Positions 42,056 to 50,286 of a stretch of DNA of 64,000 bases are shown here, one piece after another. The notes below the pieces were generated by a model. The model made no database searches. It was not told where the DNA came from and was given only the letters and a program-made list of their open reading frames with translations. Location of the stretch: contig JAQVLA010000005.1 of NCBI GenBank assembly GCA_028704385.1, positions 62,001-126,000 on the forward strand, written 5' to 3'. The translations under genes and the position numbers were made by a program. The stretch's first letter is position 1, and every line of letters begins with the position of its first letter. Source of the DNA: Bacteroidales bacterium. Lineage in GTDB: Bacteria; Bacteroidota; Bacteroidia; Bacteroidales; F082.

Positions 42056-42721
42056 TTAAAGCTCGTCATCCCGCTGAGGAGCAAAAATATAACTTATTAT
42101 GTTCGCCCCCATTCGCAATGCTTTCAATCGTGTTTCCTCCGAATTATTATGTACCCTTTGGTCTTCCCAGCCATCGCCCAGATCTGTTTCGTAGGTGTAG
42201 AGACAAACCAGCCGGCCATCATAAATTAAGCCGAAAGCCTGTGCTGCTTTGTTGTCGTGCACATGAATCTTGGGAATACCATTAGGAAAACTAAAGGCTT
42301 GAGAAAAAATGGGATGCCATTTGGGTAATTCTGTGAAATCCAGCTCAGGAAACACTTTTTTCATTTGTGGCCTGATGTAGGGATCCATCCCATAGTTATC
42401 ATCGATATGCAAAAAACCTCCGGCAATCAGATAGTTTCGCAGGTTTTGTGCTTCCTCGGCATCAAAAATCACATTTCCGTGACCGGTCATATGGATGAAA
42501 GGGTAGTTAAACAGGACCTGATCACCTGGTTCAACAGTAGCAATTTGATCTGAAAAGCTTGTTCCAATTTGTTCGTTACAAAATCGGGCCAAATTTGGCA
42601 AAGAAGTCGGATTGGCATACCAGTCGCCTCCTCCGCGATACTTCAGCAAAGCCAGCTGCATGTCCTGTGCTTGTAACACAAAAGAACTGAAAACAAAAAA
42701 CAAAAAAACTAGTAATCTCAT
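42056..42721 (-). CDS. DUF4159 domain protein
   Basis: A 221-residue exported protein (signal peptide to about residue 18, LQAQD) that consists of a DUF4159 domain. Diagnostic parts are the opening LLKYRGGGDWYANPTSL, FNYPFIHMTGHGNVIFD, FLHIDDNYGMDP and the closing LYTYETDLGDGWED. The fold resembles a glutamine-amidotransferase-like Rossmann fold, but activity is unknown. It overlaps rsmE by 4 bases (ATGA), so it is translated from the same message. Confidence 0.88.
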   Translation of the reverse strand: MRLLVFLFFVFSSFVLQAQDMQLALLKYRGGGDWYANPTSLPNLARFCNEQIGTSFSDQIATVEPGDQVLFNYPFIHMTGHGNVIFDAEEAQNLRNYLIAGGFLHIDDNYGMDPYIRPQMKKVFPELDFTELPKWHPIFSQAFSFPNGIPKIHVHDNKAAQAFGLIYDGRLVCLYTYETDLGDGWEDQRVHNNSEETRLKALRMGANIISYIFAPQRDDEL

Positions 42722-43425
42722 TGCAACTGATTTATAAGTTGAATTGTATGAACCGCTACCACACCAGCCGTTTCTGTTCGTAAGCGTGCTGCTCCCAGAC
42801 TTACCGGAATAAAACCTGAAAGCTTCGATTCCTCGATTTCATCGCGGCTGAAATCACCTTCAGGCCCAATCAGCACAAAGGTATTATGTCCTGTCCTGGC
42901 TGCTTCGGCAAGTGTTTGTGTTACTCCCTGGTCAATCCAGGCAATAAAACGATCACCCTCAAAAGGAAGCTGAAAAAGCGCAGATAGCTTTTGGACATCA
43001 TAAAGCTTAGGCAATCTGGATTTTACAGACTGTTTCATGGCTGCGATAATAACTTTTTCGAGTCGTTCCGGTTTTGTTTTTCTGCGCTCTGAATGGAAGG
43101 ACTCAAACAGAAAAATCTCATCCACCCCTATCTCAGTAGCCTTTTCGAGGAACCATTCCAGCCGGTCGCTGTTTTTTGTTGGTGCAATGCCGATGCTAAG
43201 TTTAAAAGGCCAGTGATCATAACCTTTCACGCCCTCAGTTAATTCAGCCTGTAAGTGCTTTGGGTTAGCATCAATTATTGTTGCATCATAGATTAAGCCT
43301 TTACCATTCGTAATGTGAAAAGCATCACCCGATCTCATCCTCAGCACTTTAATACAATGCCGCGATTCTTCCTCAGATAAACTAAACAAACCGGAATGGG
43401 CTCCGGGATCATAGGCGAGGTGCAT
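42718..43425 (-). CDS. rsmE: 16S rRNA (uracil(1498)-N3)-methyltransferase
   Basis: A 235-residue SPOUT methyltransferase that modifies U1498 of 16S rRNA using S-adenosylmethionine. The N-terminal PUA-like domain includes ESRHCIKVLRMRSGD; the C-terminal SPOUT knot includes VLIGPEGDFSRDEIEESK and SLGAARLRTETAGVVAVHTI, which bind the cofactor. Length and motifs are canonical. It is the first gene of a unit with DUF4159. The region upstream (to 44110) has no gene on either strand that I can support strongly. Confidence 0.95.
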   Translation of the reverse strand: MHLAYDPGAHSGLFSLSEEESRHCIKVLRMRSGDAFHITNGKGLIYDATIIDANPKHLQAELTEGVKGYDHWPFKLSIGIAPTKNSDRLEWFLEKATEIGVDEIFLFESFHSERRKTKPERLEKVIIAAMKQSVKSRLPKLYDVQKLSALFQLPFEGDRFIAWIDQGVTQTLAEAARTGHNTFVLIGPEGDFSRDEIEESKLSGFIPVSLGAARLRTETAGVVAVHTIQLINQLQ

Positions 43426-44110
43426 ACTAATAAGAAAATTTCACACAAAGTAAATCATTTTTTTGTTAGAGAATGAAATCTTGTTTGAGAGGAAGGATGG
43501 CTTGATGTGGTTGTCATGGTTGTCGTAGTTCCTCTTGTTGTTTTTGTTGTTTTTTTTGTTTGTGCGGTTTGGGTGGTTGGTTTCGTGTTCGTTAATTTTC
43601 TCTGCACCCATACCGAATATTCACATAAGCGAAGGCAAAAACTTAGGGTTAAAAGGTTTTACTAAATGATTTTTTAGCTAATTTAGCAGGACTAAAAAAC
43701 AAAGCAGAAAAATGGAACCCAAAACCAACAATTCAGCAGCAAGAATTTCTAGGAAAAACTTCAAATTTTTAGCGGAAATGCTGGAAGGGATTGCTTACGA
43801 TCAGTTGGGTATTGTGTGAGGGGATTCTAACAAAATTGATGTGGTAAGTATGAATTATTGATGTATGAACATAAAAGTGATGAGTCGATTAAATAACATA
43901 ATAGTTCTGAAGCATTTACAAGGATAAAAAGGTCTTATAAAAATTAATTGACAGTAATTGGTTTATCAACGGTTTCAGCTCTAATCAAAAGTAGTTGTAA
44001 TCCAAGCAGGAAAATGTTTCAAAATACTATGGTTATATGTACATAACAGTCTTGCAACAAACTTAAAAAATCACCTTACCTAATAGAACCAAAAAAGAAA
44101 GATTCAAAAA
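43426..44110. other. Gene-poor region with G/T-skewed low-complexity stretch
   Basis: About 685 bases with no strong gene. From about 43495 to 43590 the plus strand is very rich in G and T with repeated GGTTGT and TTGTTG units; the rest is AT-rich. The only candidate is a 35-codon ORF at 43712-43819. This looks like decayed accessory DNA flanking the NucS-like gene. Confidence 0.5.
43712..43819 (+). CDS. Possible small ORF or gene remnant (35 codons)
   Basis: An ATG after an A/G-rich stretch opens a 35-residue, Asn/Ala/Lys-rich frame that ends in TGA; the same frame continues for 13 more codons beyond the stop. I do not recognise the peptide. It might be a truncated small protein; a chance frame is also possible. 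Confidence 0.22.
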   Translation: MEPKTNNSAARISRKNFKFLAEMLEGIAYDQLGIV

Positions 44111-45052
44111 ATGGCAATATTTGAGATAGATAAAGGAAAAGCAAAACGAGTTCGATTAAGTGAATTTAAACTTGAAAAAGACCTTCAAAGACTTGTTGAA
44201 GAGAATGTTGAAACAATTTTTAGCTGCCGCTTTGTTGCAACAGAATTTTCTACAGGAAATATTCATTCCGGACGAATCGACTCTTTAGCAATTTCAGAAG
44301 ACAACAATCCTGTAATTATTGAGTATAAGAAAGTTGCATCCTCTGATTTAATTAATCAAAGCCTTTACTACTTGCACTGGATAAGAGATCATAAAGGTGA
44401 CTTTCAAGTTGCTGTCAATAGAAAATTGGGCAAAGAAATAGAGGTTGACTGGTCAGACATTCGAGTAATTTGCCTTGCTCCTGAATATAGAAAGTACGAC
44501 TTGCATGCCGTTCAGGTTATGGGTGCAAATATCGAATTATGGCAATATAAAATATACGAAAATGGGATTTTGAGCATTGACGAAGTTTATAAAAGAACAA
44601 GTAATTCCAACCATCATGAAAAGGAAGAATACTCCGAGAAAAATCCTGTAATGGTAAAAGCTGGGAAAAAGGCTGCACAAACGAGAAAAACAGCAACTTA
44701 TTCTCTGGATCAGCACATTGAAAATCTAAATACCAGCATTCTGGAATTGTTTAATGCAATCAGAGATCATATTATTTCATTGGACAGCTCTATTGAAGAA
44801 ACACCAAAGAAAAACTATATTGCCTATAAAACAAGTCAAAATTTTGTGTGTATTCAGACTTATAGAAAGAAAATTACGCTTTATTTAAAACTCAATGCTG
44901 ACGAAATCGAAACAATGCCCAAGCAAGGTCGAGATGTTAAAAACATTGGTCATTTCGGCACTGGTGATTTTGAATTGACAATTAAAGATTTAAAAGACTT
45001 CGAAGAAACAAAGCTTTTGATAAATGAAGCATACAAAAATATTGGTGGATAA
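44111..45052 (+). CDS. NucS/DUF91-like nuclease-fold protein with C-terminal DUF5655 domain
   Basis: A 313-residue soluble protein. Residues about 15-130 show a PD-(D/E)xK nuclease core of the DUF91/NucS type: Glu30 region, then Asp57 in GRIDSLAI and Glu71-x-Lys73 in VIIEYKK. A basic linker follows (about 185-205), then a DUF5655 domain (about 205-313) with KNYIAYKTSQNFVCI and GTGDFELTIKDLKDFE. This combination is found scattered in accessory regions of many bacteria. Nucleic-acid cleavage is plausible from the motif but unproven. Its DNA is AT-rich compared with neighbours, suggesting acquisition. Confidence 0.78.
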   Translation: MAIFEIDKGKAKRVRLSEFKLEKDLQRLVEENVETIFSCRFVATEFSTGNIHSGRIDSLAISEDNNPVIIEYKKVASSDLINQSLYYLHWIRDHKGDFQVAVNRKLGKEIEVDWSDIRVICLAPEYRKYDLHAVQVMGANIELWQYKIYENGILSIDEVYKRTSNSNHHEKEEYSEKNPVMVKAGKKAAQTRKTATYSLDQHIENLNTSILELFNAIRDHIISLDSSIEETPKKNYIAYKTSQNFVCIQTYRKKITLYLKLNADEIETMPKQGRDVKNIGHFGTGDFELTIKDLKDFEETKLLINEAYKNIGG

Positions 45053-45120
45053 ATTTAGTCTAAAAAAACGATCAGTAATTGAAAGGTTTCCAGTCAATTA
45101 TTTCTGTGTAATTATATAGC

Positions 45121-46986
45121 TTAATACCCCAAAAACTCCTCAAACCAAACCTGCAAATAGGCTTTTCCCTGGCTAATTATCAGCGCTTCATTTTTAGGTC
45201 TAAGGTCTTTTTGATAATAGTGATCGAGTTTCTTATTCCAGACAAATTGGCCTTCGGGCGTTTTAAAACCAAGCCCTTCGTTGGTTTCGAAATAAGCAAA
45301 CGGTTGATAACATTTGTTCAACAGGTTTTTGCTCCAGAAAAACGCTTCATGGTTCAACTTCAGTTGTGCCAATAAGGTAGTAGGGATATCGGTGTTGCCA
45401 CAGATCAGGTCGAAATGCTTACCTCTGAGCGAATCTTTCAAAGCCGGACCGGTGATGAGCAACGGAATCTTGCGGTATTTAAAACTATCAACCGGATGGT
45501 TGCGATACGTATTATGACTGTGGTCGGCCAGGATAAGAAAAAGTGTGTTTTCGTACCAGGGTTGTTGTTTCGCCACCTCAAAAAAATTACCCAGTGCCTT
45601 GTCCGTATAATGCGCTGAGTTGATGAAATCTTTCTCCAGCTTTGGCCATTGGATCACATGCTCCATCGGAAAATCGTAGGGTGAATGCGAACTGAGCGTG
45701 AATACTGTGCTGAAAAAGGGCTGAGGCAAACTGCCCAATTGCCTGGCATACCAGGGCAACATAAAAGAGTCGTGCACCCCGAGTTTGCCACGCGGAAAAT
45801 CATCTCGAATGTCTTTGCCTTCCACAATCAGGTCAAACTCGTTGTAAATCAAATAAGAAAGTATGTTGCCATAGATCAGCTGTCCGCCAAAATAAAAACT
45901 CGTATGAAACCCGTCTTCGTTCAATAATTTGATCAAACTGGGCAAGGAGCCATATTTTTCGGGATGGTTGGTGATGGTAGTGATCGGTAGTCCGGGCATT
46001 CCTGCAAACAAAGAGCCTATCGCTTGTTGGGAGCGGTTTGCACTGGCATAAAAATTTGTGAAAAGCAAACCCTCGCTTTCTAATTCCCTGAAGTTGGGTG
46101 TGATGCCCGGCTCTCCACCCAATGACTCGATCAGATCAGCCGACCAGCTTTCGAGCAACAACACCACAATATTAGGCCGCTCAAGACTTAGCATAGAAAT
46201 CGTACTGTCGCAATCCGTTTGATGCAATTTTTGCACAAGCGCTTCAGCCAATTCGTCAGGCATGCTTTTGAAAAGGTTTTCCTTGTTAAACTGCTGTGCA
46301 TCCAAAGTGCTCACCATTACATTGTAAGCAGGGTTTACGGCTGTGAGGTTAAGCAGGTTATAACTGCTGTAATAAGCCGCGCTGGTGGTGATCGGAATCT
46401 CCTTGAAACCTCCGCGTATGGACAAAAACAAAACGGTCATCCAAAGTGGCAAGATCCAAAAAAGACTAACAGGCTTAAGCTTTCGGTGATCAAAATTCAG
46501 TCTGAACCATTTTTTATATACCCAATACAAAACAATCGACAAGAATAACCAACTCAGGATTAAAAGGATAAAAACACTGCTGCTCACCGAGTTAAAAACT
46601 TCTGTTGGATTTTTTAAATAAACGATGGCCTTGTATGAAAGCTTTGTTTTCCATTCGCCATACAGTCCGGTTTCTCCCAAAGCTATTAAGCTGTAAAACA
46701 GAATGATGACAAACATATAAACGTTAAAAATCAAGAGCCATAATCTTCCGGACCTTAACAACGAAACAGCTGTAATTAAAAGTGCAGGGATCAAAATATA
46801 GCCCATGGTGGCGATGTCAAGCCAAAATGCAGCCGGAAACAACTTGATAATCTCTGTAAAAGGTATCTCTTCAGCCTGAATGATCTGATGATGAAAAAGT
46901 AAAAATATGATTCGAAACAGGTTGAAAACCAGCAACAAAAAAATTGCCAGCCGAACCAATTGAAAATGAAATTTAAGATGCTGCAT
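45121..46986 (-). CDS. LtaS-like membrane sulfatase/phosphoglycerol transferase family protein
   Basis: A 621-residue inner-membrane enzyme with five or so N-terminal transmembrane helices (residues about 10-200) and a periplasmic alkaline-phosphatase-fold domain. Metal and catalytic motifs: NIVVLLLESW (Glu ligand), ANRSQQA, where Ser occupies the nucleophile position that is Thr in Gram-positive LtaS, and LADHSHN (Asp-His ligands). In a Gram-negative this family transfers phosphoglycerol or phosphoethanolamine to glycans or lipids; it does not imply lipoteichoic acid. It stands alone between convergent and divergent neighbours. Confidence 0.88.
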   Translation of the reverse strand: MQHLKFHFQLVRLAIFLLLVFNLFRIIFLLFHHQIIQAEEIPFTEIIKLFPAAFWLDIATMGYILIPALLITAVSLLRSGRLWLLIFNVYMFVIILFYSLIALGETGLYGEWKTKLSYKAIVYLKNPTEVFNSVSSSVFILLILSWLFLSIVLYWVYKKWFRLNFDHRKLKPVSLFWILPLWMTVLFLSIRGGFKEIPITTSAAYYSSYNLLNLTAVNPAYNVMVSTLDAQQFNKENLFKSMPDELAEALVQKLHQTDCDSTISMLSLERPNIVVLLLESWSADLIESLGGEPGITPNFRELESEGLLFTNFYASANRSQQAIGSLFAGMPGLPITTITNHPEKYGSLPSLIKLLNEDGFHTSFYFGGQLIYGNILSYLIYNEFDLIVEGKDIRDDFPRGKLGVHDSFMLPWYARQLGSLPQPFFSTVFTLSSHSPYDFPMEHVIQWPKLEKDFINSAHYTDKALGNFFEVAKQQPWYENTLFLILADHSHNTYRNHPVDSFKYRKIPLLITGPALKDSLRGKHFDLICGNTDIPTTLLAQLKLNHEAFFWSKNLLNKCYQPFAYFETNEGLGFKTPEGQFVWNKKLDHYYQKDLRPKNEALIISQGKAYLQVWFEEFLGY

Positions 46987-47090
46987 AATAGCTCCAAAAG
47001 TAAAATAAATGCCTTACAAAACGACTATCGCAGAAGCTCCGAAAATCGGCGACAAATTTAAGACATAACTATTCAGGCTAGCTAAATCCT

Positions 47091-47098
47091 TATATTTG
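47091..47098 (+). promoter_or_regulatory. -7 box for the YggS-family gene
   Basis: TATATTTG followed by C matches TAnnTTTG and lies 21 bases before the ATG at 47120. No TTG at the expected distance. Confidence 0.45.
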
Positions 47099-47119
47099 CA
47101 CGAATAAAACTTATTTTCA

Positions 47120-47806
47120 ATGTCACATTCGGTTTCAGAAAAGCTTAAAAGAATCAAACAAACCATTCCAGAACAGGTAAAACTGGTAGCCGTATCCAAA
47201 ACCAAACCTGTCGAAGATATCATGGAGGCTTATCAGGCCGGACAAATTTGCTTTGGCGAGAATAAAGCCCAGGAAATGGAGGCAAAACAAGCGCTGTTAC
47301 CGGCAAATATCGAATGGCATTTTATCGGACACCTGCAAACCAATAAGGTTAAATACATAACAGCTTTTGTTTCGCTCATTGAAGCCGTTGACAGCCTGAA
47401 ACTTCTGAAAGAAATCAACAAACAGGCAAGCAGACATAGCAGAATAATACCTTGTTTGCTGCAGTTTCATATTGCCGAAGAAGAATCTAAATTTGGGCTC
47501 AACCGCGAAGAAGCCAGCGCACTGCTTGAATCTGAGGACTACAAAAAGATGAAAAACATCAAACTGGCCGGAGTGATGGGCATGGCCACATTTACTGATG
47601 ATTTACAGCAGGTGAGAAGAGAGTTTATTCACCTGCGTGAAATCTTCAACTGGCTAAAAACAAGCTATTTTATTCAGGATGAAGCGTTTAAGGAAATTTC
47701 AATGGGCATGTCGGGCGATTATCCCATTGCCATCGAAGAAGGAGCCACTATCGTTAGGGTGGGCAGTTTGATCTTTGGCGAACGAAACTATTCAGCAACA
47801 GAATAG
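47120..47806 (+). CDS. YggS/PLPBP family pyridoxal-phosphate homeostasis protein
   Basis: A 228-residue PLP-binding protein with an alanine-racemase-like TIM barrel but no racemase activity known; it buffers free PLP and affects amino-acid balance. The PLP lysine is Lys27 in VAVSKTKP. Other family marks are FGENKAQEM, IEWHFIGHLQTNKVK, and the phosphate-binding SMGMSGDYPIAIEEGATIVRVG region (see 47698-47766). The stop at 47804-47806 is 3 bases from a truncated cation-exchanger ORF, so these were probably co-transcribed once. Confidence 0.95.
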   Translation: MSHSVSEKLKRIKQTIPEQVKLVAVSKTKPVEDIMEAYQAGQICFGENKAQEMEAKQALLPANIEWHFIGHLQTNKVKYITAFVSLIEAVDSLKLLKEINKQASRHSRIIPCLLQFHIAEEESKFGLNREEASALLESEDYKKMKNIKLAGVMGMATFTDDLQQVRREFIHLREIFNWLKTSYFIQDEAFKEISMGMSGDYPIAIEEGATIVRVGSLIFGERNYSATE

Positions 47807-47809
47807 CTC

Positions 47810-47971
47810 ATGCTGTTAACCTATATCTTATTTGTTGTTGGTTTTGTTGTCTTGATATTGGGAGCCAACTGGCTGGTAAACGGCTCCGTTTCGCTGGGTT
47901 TGCGAGCAAAGCTTTCTCCTTTGGTAATCGGCCTAACCGTAGTCATTTGGTTCTCCCTCAATTATAATTGA
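47810..47971 (+). pseudogene. 5' remnant of a sodium/calcium exchanger (CaCA family)
   Basis: The 53-codon frame translates to a first transmembrane helix of the K+-independent Na+/Ca2+ exchanger type: VLILGANWLVNGSVSLG then SPLVIGLTVV, where family members continue into the ion-binding motif (A)FGTSxPEL. Here a shifted frame after VV reads FGSPS and the gene frame soon stops; the remaining 250 or more residues are absent. This is a truncated, non-functional copy. No gene follows for 480 bases; the fifth RNA element occupies part of that interval. Confidence 0.78.
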
Positions 47972-48196
47972 TCCGAGAGCCTATTCATTAATTATTTCAG
48001 GTGAGGTTAACAGAAAGAAAATATACATCTGTTCTTTGTTAAAAAAAATCATTCCCTAATATATTCTGCAAAATCTCCTCAAAAATTTCAATTCTCTATC
48101 AAAATCATTTACAGCCTGATACAGCTCTTCGCAAAATTTGGATTAAATTTAAATTACCATTTTCTTATTTTTTTCTGCTTTTTTCTTTAAAAATAC
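47972..48196. other. AT-rich intergenic region after the exchanger remnant
   Basis: No gene. A short imperfect inverted repeat (TTAACAgAAAGAA with TTCTTTGTTAA, about 48008-48042) is present but lacks a T-tract on the plus strand. Confidence 0.4.
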
Positions 48197-48227
48197 TTGC
48201 ACGGTATAATTTTGTGATGTATATTTG
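48197..48227 (+). promoter_or_regulatory. Consensus Bacteroidota promoter for RNA copy 5
   Basis: TTG (48197-48199), a 20-base spacer, and TATATTTG (48220-48227): an exact match to TTG-N19-22-TAnnTTTG. The conserved RNA sequence begins 6 bases after the box, the usual distance for a transcription start. Confidence 0.72.
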
Positions 48228-48233
48228 CGGTCT

Positions 48234-48338
48234 AATTGGTTGGTTGTTTTTATAAGTTCGAACTTAATGCCCTTGCGGTGTGAATTGTTTTAGTTGTTTT
48301 TACGATTCACTCTAATGCCGCAAGGGCATTCCTCTTTT
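48234..48338 (+). ncRNA. Structured small-RNA element, copy 5
   Basis: Rightward RNA of about 105 nt, far from the array and in the opposite orientation. It begins AATTGGTTGGTTG, has the palindrome AAGTTCGAACTT (48256-48265 region), and then a perfect 13-bp outer stem (48266-48278 with 48318-48330), where an A-U pair of copies 1-3 is replaced by C-G. The inner 9-bp stem (48280-48288 with 48302-48310) has one U-G pair, and the loop contains TTTAGTTGTTT. The tail CCTCTTTT completes a terminator. Downstream transketolase has its own -7 box, so this is probably not a leader. Function unknown. Confidence 0.72.
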
Positions 48339-48390
48339 ATATACCCCTGTATTTTCCGATCACTTTTACCATTTTCTTTAGCAGAATGTT

Positions 48391-48398
48391 TACTTTTG
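48391..48398 (+). promoter_or_regulatory. -7 box for transketolase pair 2
   Basis: TACTTTTG followed by C matches TAnnTTTG and lies 56 bases before the ATG at 48454, downstream of the RNA terminator. No clear -33 element. Confidence 0.45.
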
Positions 48399-48453
48399 CA
48401 CTTTTCTTACCAAAGCTTGTTGCGGAGTATTAATTTGAATCAAACAATCCAGC

Positions 48454-49299
48454 ATGACAGATTTTGAGCATTTAAAACGTGTTGCCACACAGGTACGCAG
48501 AGATATCGTACGTATGGTTCACGCACGTCAATCAGGCCATCCGGGCGGTTCGCTTGGTTGCGCAGATCTGATGACCTTATTATATTTTGATCATTTGCGA
48601 ATCAAAGCACCAGAATTTGATATGAACGGAATAGGTGAAGATGTATTCTTCCTCTCCAATGGTCATATTAGTCCTGTGTTTTATAGTGTTTTAGCACGAC
48701 AGGGGTATTTTCCGGTAAGTGAATTATCCAGCTTCAGAGCCATCGAATCGCGCTTACAAGGACATCCTACCACCCACGAAGGGCTTCCCGGAGTAAGGAT
48801 GTCGAGCGGATCGCTGGGTCAGGGTTTGTCGGTTGCTATTGGTGCGGCTAATGCGAAAAAACTCAATGGTGACAAGCATTTGGTCTATGTGTTGATGGGT
48901 GATGGAGAGCAACAGGAAGGGCAGGTTTGGGAAGCTGCCATGTTTGCCGGAAGCCGTAATACAGACAACCTGATTGCGTTGATTGATTACAACCACAAAC
49001 AAATTGATGGGCCGGTTGATGAGGTGATGCCTTTGGGTGACCTCAAGGCAAAATACGAAGCCTTTGGCTGGAAAGTTTACGAAACTAATGGCAATCAGAT
49101 GGAAAAACTTTCAGAACAGCTCGAAAACTGTCGCAATGAAGCCTTTAAAGGTTTTCCGCAGCTGATTTTAATGAAAACAGAAATGGGACAGGGGGTCGAT
49201 TTTATGATGGGCACGCACAAATGGCATGGCATTGCGCCCAATGATGAGCAGCTCGAAAATGCCCTTTCGCAGTTGGAAGAAACCCTTGGTGATTATTGA
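48454..49299 (+). CDS. Transketolase, N-terminal subunit (pair 2)
   Basis: A 281-residue ThDP-binding half of a second split transketolase. Motifs: SGHPGGSLGCADL (about residues 27-39), LQGHPTTHEGLPGVRMSSGSLGQGLSVAIG, and the cofactor motif GDGEQQEGQVWEAAM. It is clearly paralogous to the 35187 gene but not close (different residues at many conserved-neutral sites). It is followed 13 bases later by the C-subunit gene and then aroK. This placement beside shikimate kinase fits supply of erythrose-4-phosphate for aromatic synthesis, an inference. Confidence 0.93.
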   Translation: MTDFEHLKRVATQVRRDIVRMVHARQSGHPGGSLGCADLMTLLYFDHLRIKAPEFDMNGIGEDVFFLSNGHISPVFYSVLARQGYFPVSELSSFRAIESRLQGHPTTHEGLPGVRMSSGSLGQGLSVAIGAANAKKLNGDKHLVYVLMGDGEQQEGQVWEAAMFAGSRNTDNLIALIDYNHKQIDGPVDEVMPLGDLKAKYEAFGWKVYETNGNQMEKLSEQLENCRNEAFKGFPQLILMKTEMGQGVDFMMGTHKWHGIAPNDEQLENALSQLEETLGDY

Positions 49300-49312
49300 A
49301 AACAGTAAAACG

Positions 49313-50263
49313 ATGAAGTTTACGATACAAAACTACAAAGATACACGCTCAGGATTTGGCGACGGCCTCTTTGAGCTGGGTCAAAAAAACGAAAAAGTGG
49401 TGGCGCTCTGTGCCGACTTGACCGGATCAATGAAAATGGATGCCTTTGCCAAAGCTTTTCCGGAGAGATTTTTCCAGACAGGCATTGCAGAAGCCAATAT
49501 GATGGGCATTGCAGCCGGCATGACCATTGGTGGGATGATACCTTTCACAGGTACATTTGCTAATTTCTCTACCGGAAGGGTTTATGACCAGATCAGACAG
49601 TCCATCGCTTACTCAAATAAGAACGTAAAAATTTGCGCATCCCATGCCGGCCTTACGCTGGGCGAGGACGGAGCCACCCATCAAATTCTGGAAGATATCG
49701 GCCTGATGCGCATGCTCCCCGGCATGACGGTTGTTGTTCCGTGCGATTATAACCAAACCAAAGCCGCAGTAAAAGCTATAGCAGAGCTTGATGGCCCTGT
49801 TTATCTGCGTTTTGGCCGCCCAAAGGTTCCAAACTTCACACCAGAAGATCAGACTTTCGAAATTGGCAAAGCACTTGTTTATCGGGAAGGTTCCGATGTT
49901 ACTTTACTGGCAACAGGACATCTGGTTTATGAAGCACTGCAGGCCGCTGAACAACTTGAAAATAAAGGGATATCAGCAGGAGTGATCAATGTGGCAACGA
50001 TAAAACCATTGGATAAAAACACTATTCTTGAAGCTGTTGAAAAAACAAAGTGTGTAGTGACAGCTGAAGAACATCAGCTATTTGGCGGGCTGGGCGAAGC
50101 GGTTGCAACTTTGTTGGCACAGAACACACCTTACCCTATGGAAATGGTTGCTGTTAAAGATCAATTCGGGCAGAGTGGTACACCACAGGAACTCATGAAA
50201 CTTTATCAACTTGATGCCGATGCCATCGTTAAGGCAGCCACAAAACTTGTTTCACGTAAATAA
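49313..50263 (+). CDS. Transketolase, C-terminal subunit (pair 2)
   Basis: A 316-residue pyrimidine-domain/C-terminal half. I start at 49313 because the preceding 29 codons read the N-subunit gene out of frame, while from 49313 the protein begins MKFTIQNYKDTRSGFGDGL as expected. The catalytic Glu is in FQTGIAEANMMGIAAG and the loop HAGLTLGEDGATHQILED is conserved. The C-terminal domain includes TAEEHQLFGGLGEAVA. Only 23 bases separate it from aroK. Confidence 0.93.
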   Translation: MKFTIQNYKDTRSGFGDGLFELGQKNEKVVALCADLTGSMKMDAFAKAFPERFFQTGIAEANMMGIAAGMTIGGMIPFTGTFANFSTGRVYDQIRQSIAYSNKNVKICASHAGLTLGEDGATHQILEDIGLMRMLPGMTVVVPCDYNQTKAAVKAIAELDGPVYLRFGRPKVPNFTPEDQTFEIGKALVYREGSDVTLLATGHLVYEALQAAEQLENKGISAGVINVATIKPLDKNTILEAVEKTKCVVTAEEHQLFGGLGEAVATLLAQNTPYPMEMVAVKDQFGQSGTPQELMKLYQLDADAIVKAATKLVSRK

Positions 50264-50286
50264 TTCCGGGATAATGAGGTACTGAC

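Noticed and set aside
45121..46986. Evidence for lipoteichoic acid and a Gram-positive source
   Set aside because: LtaS-like enzymes are common in Gram-negatives; T9SS domains and outer-membrane proteins in the window exclude a Gram-positive.
48234..48453. TPP riboswitch or attenuator controlling transketolase
   Set aside because: The hairpin lacks THI-box elements, and the gene has its own -7 box after the terminator; array copies lie upstream of no transketolase.
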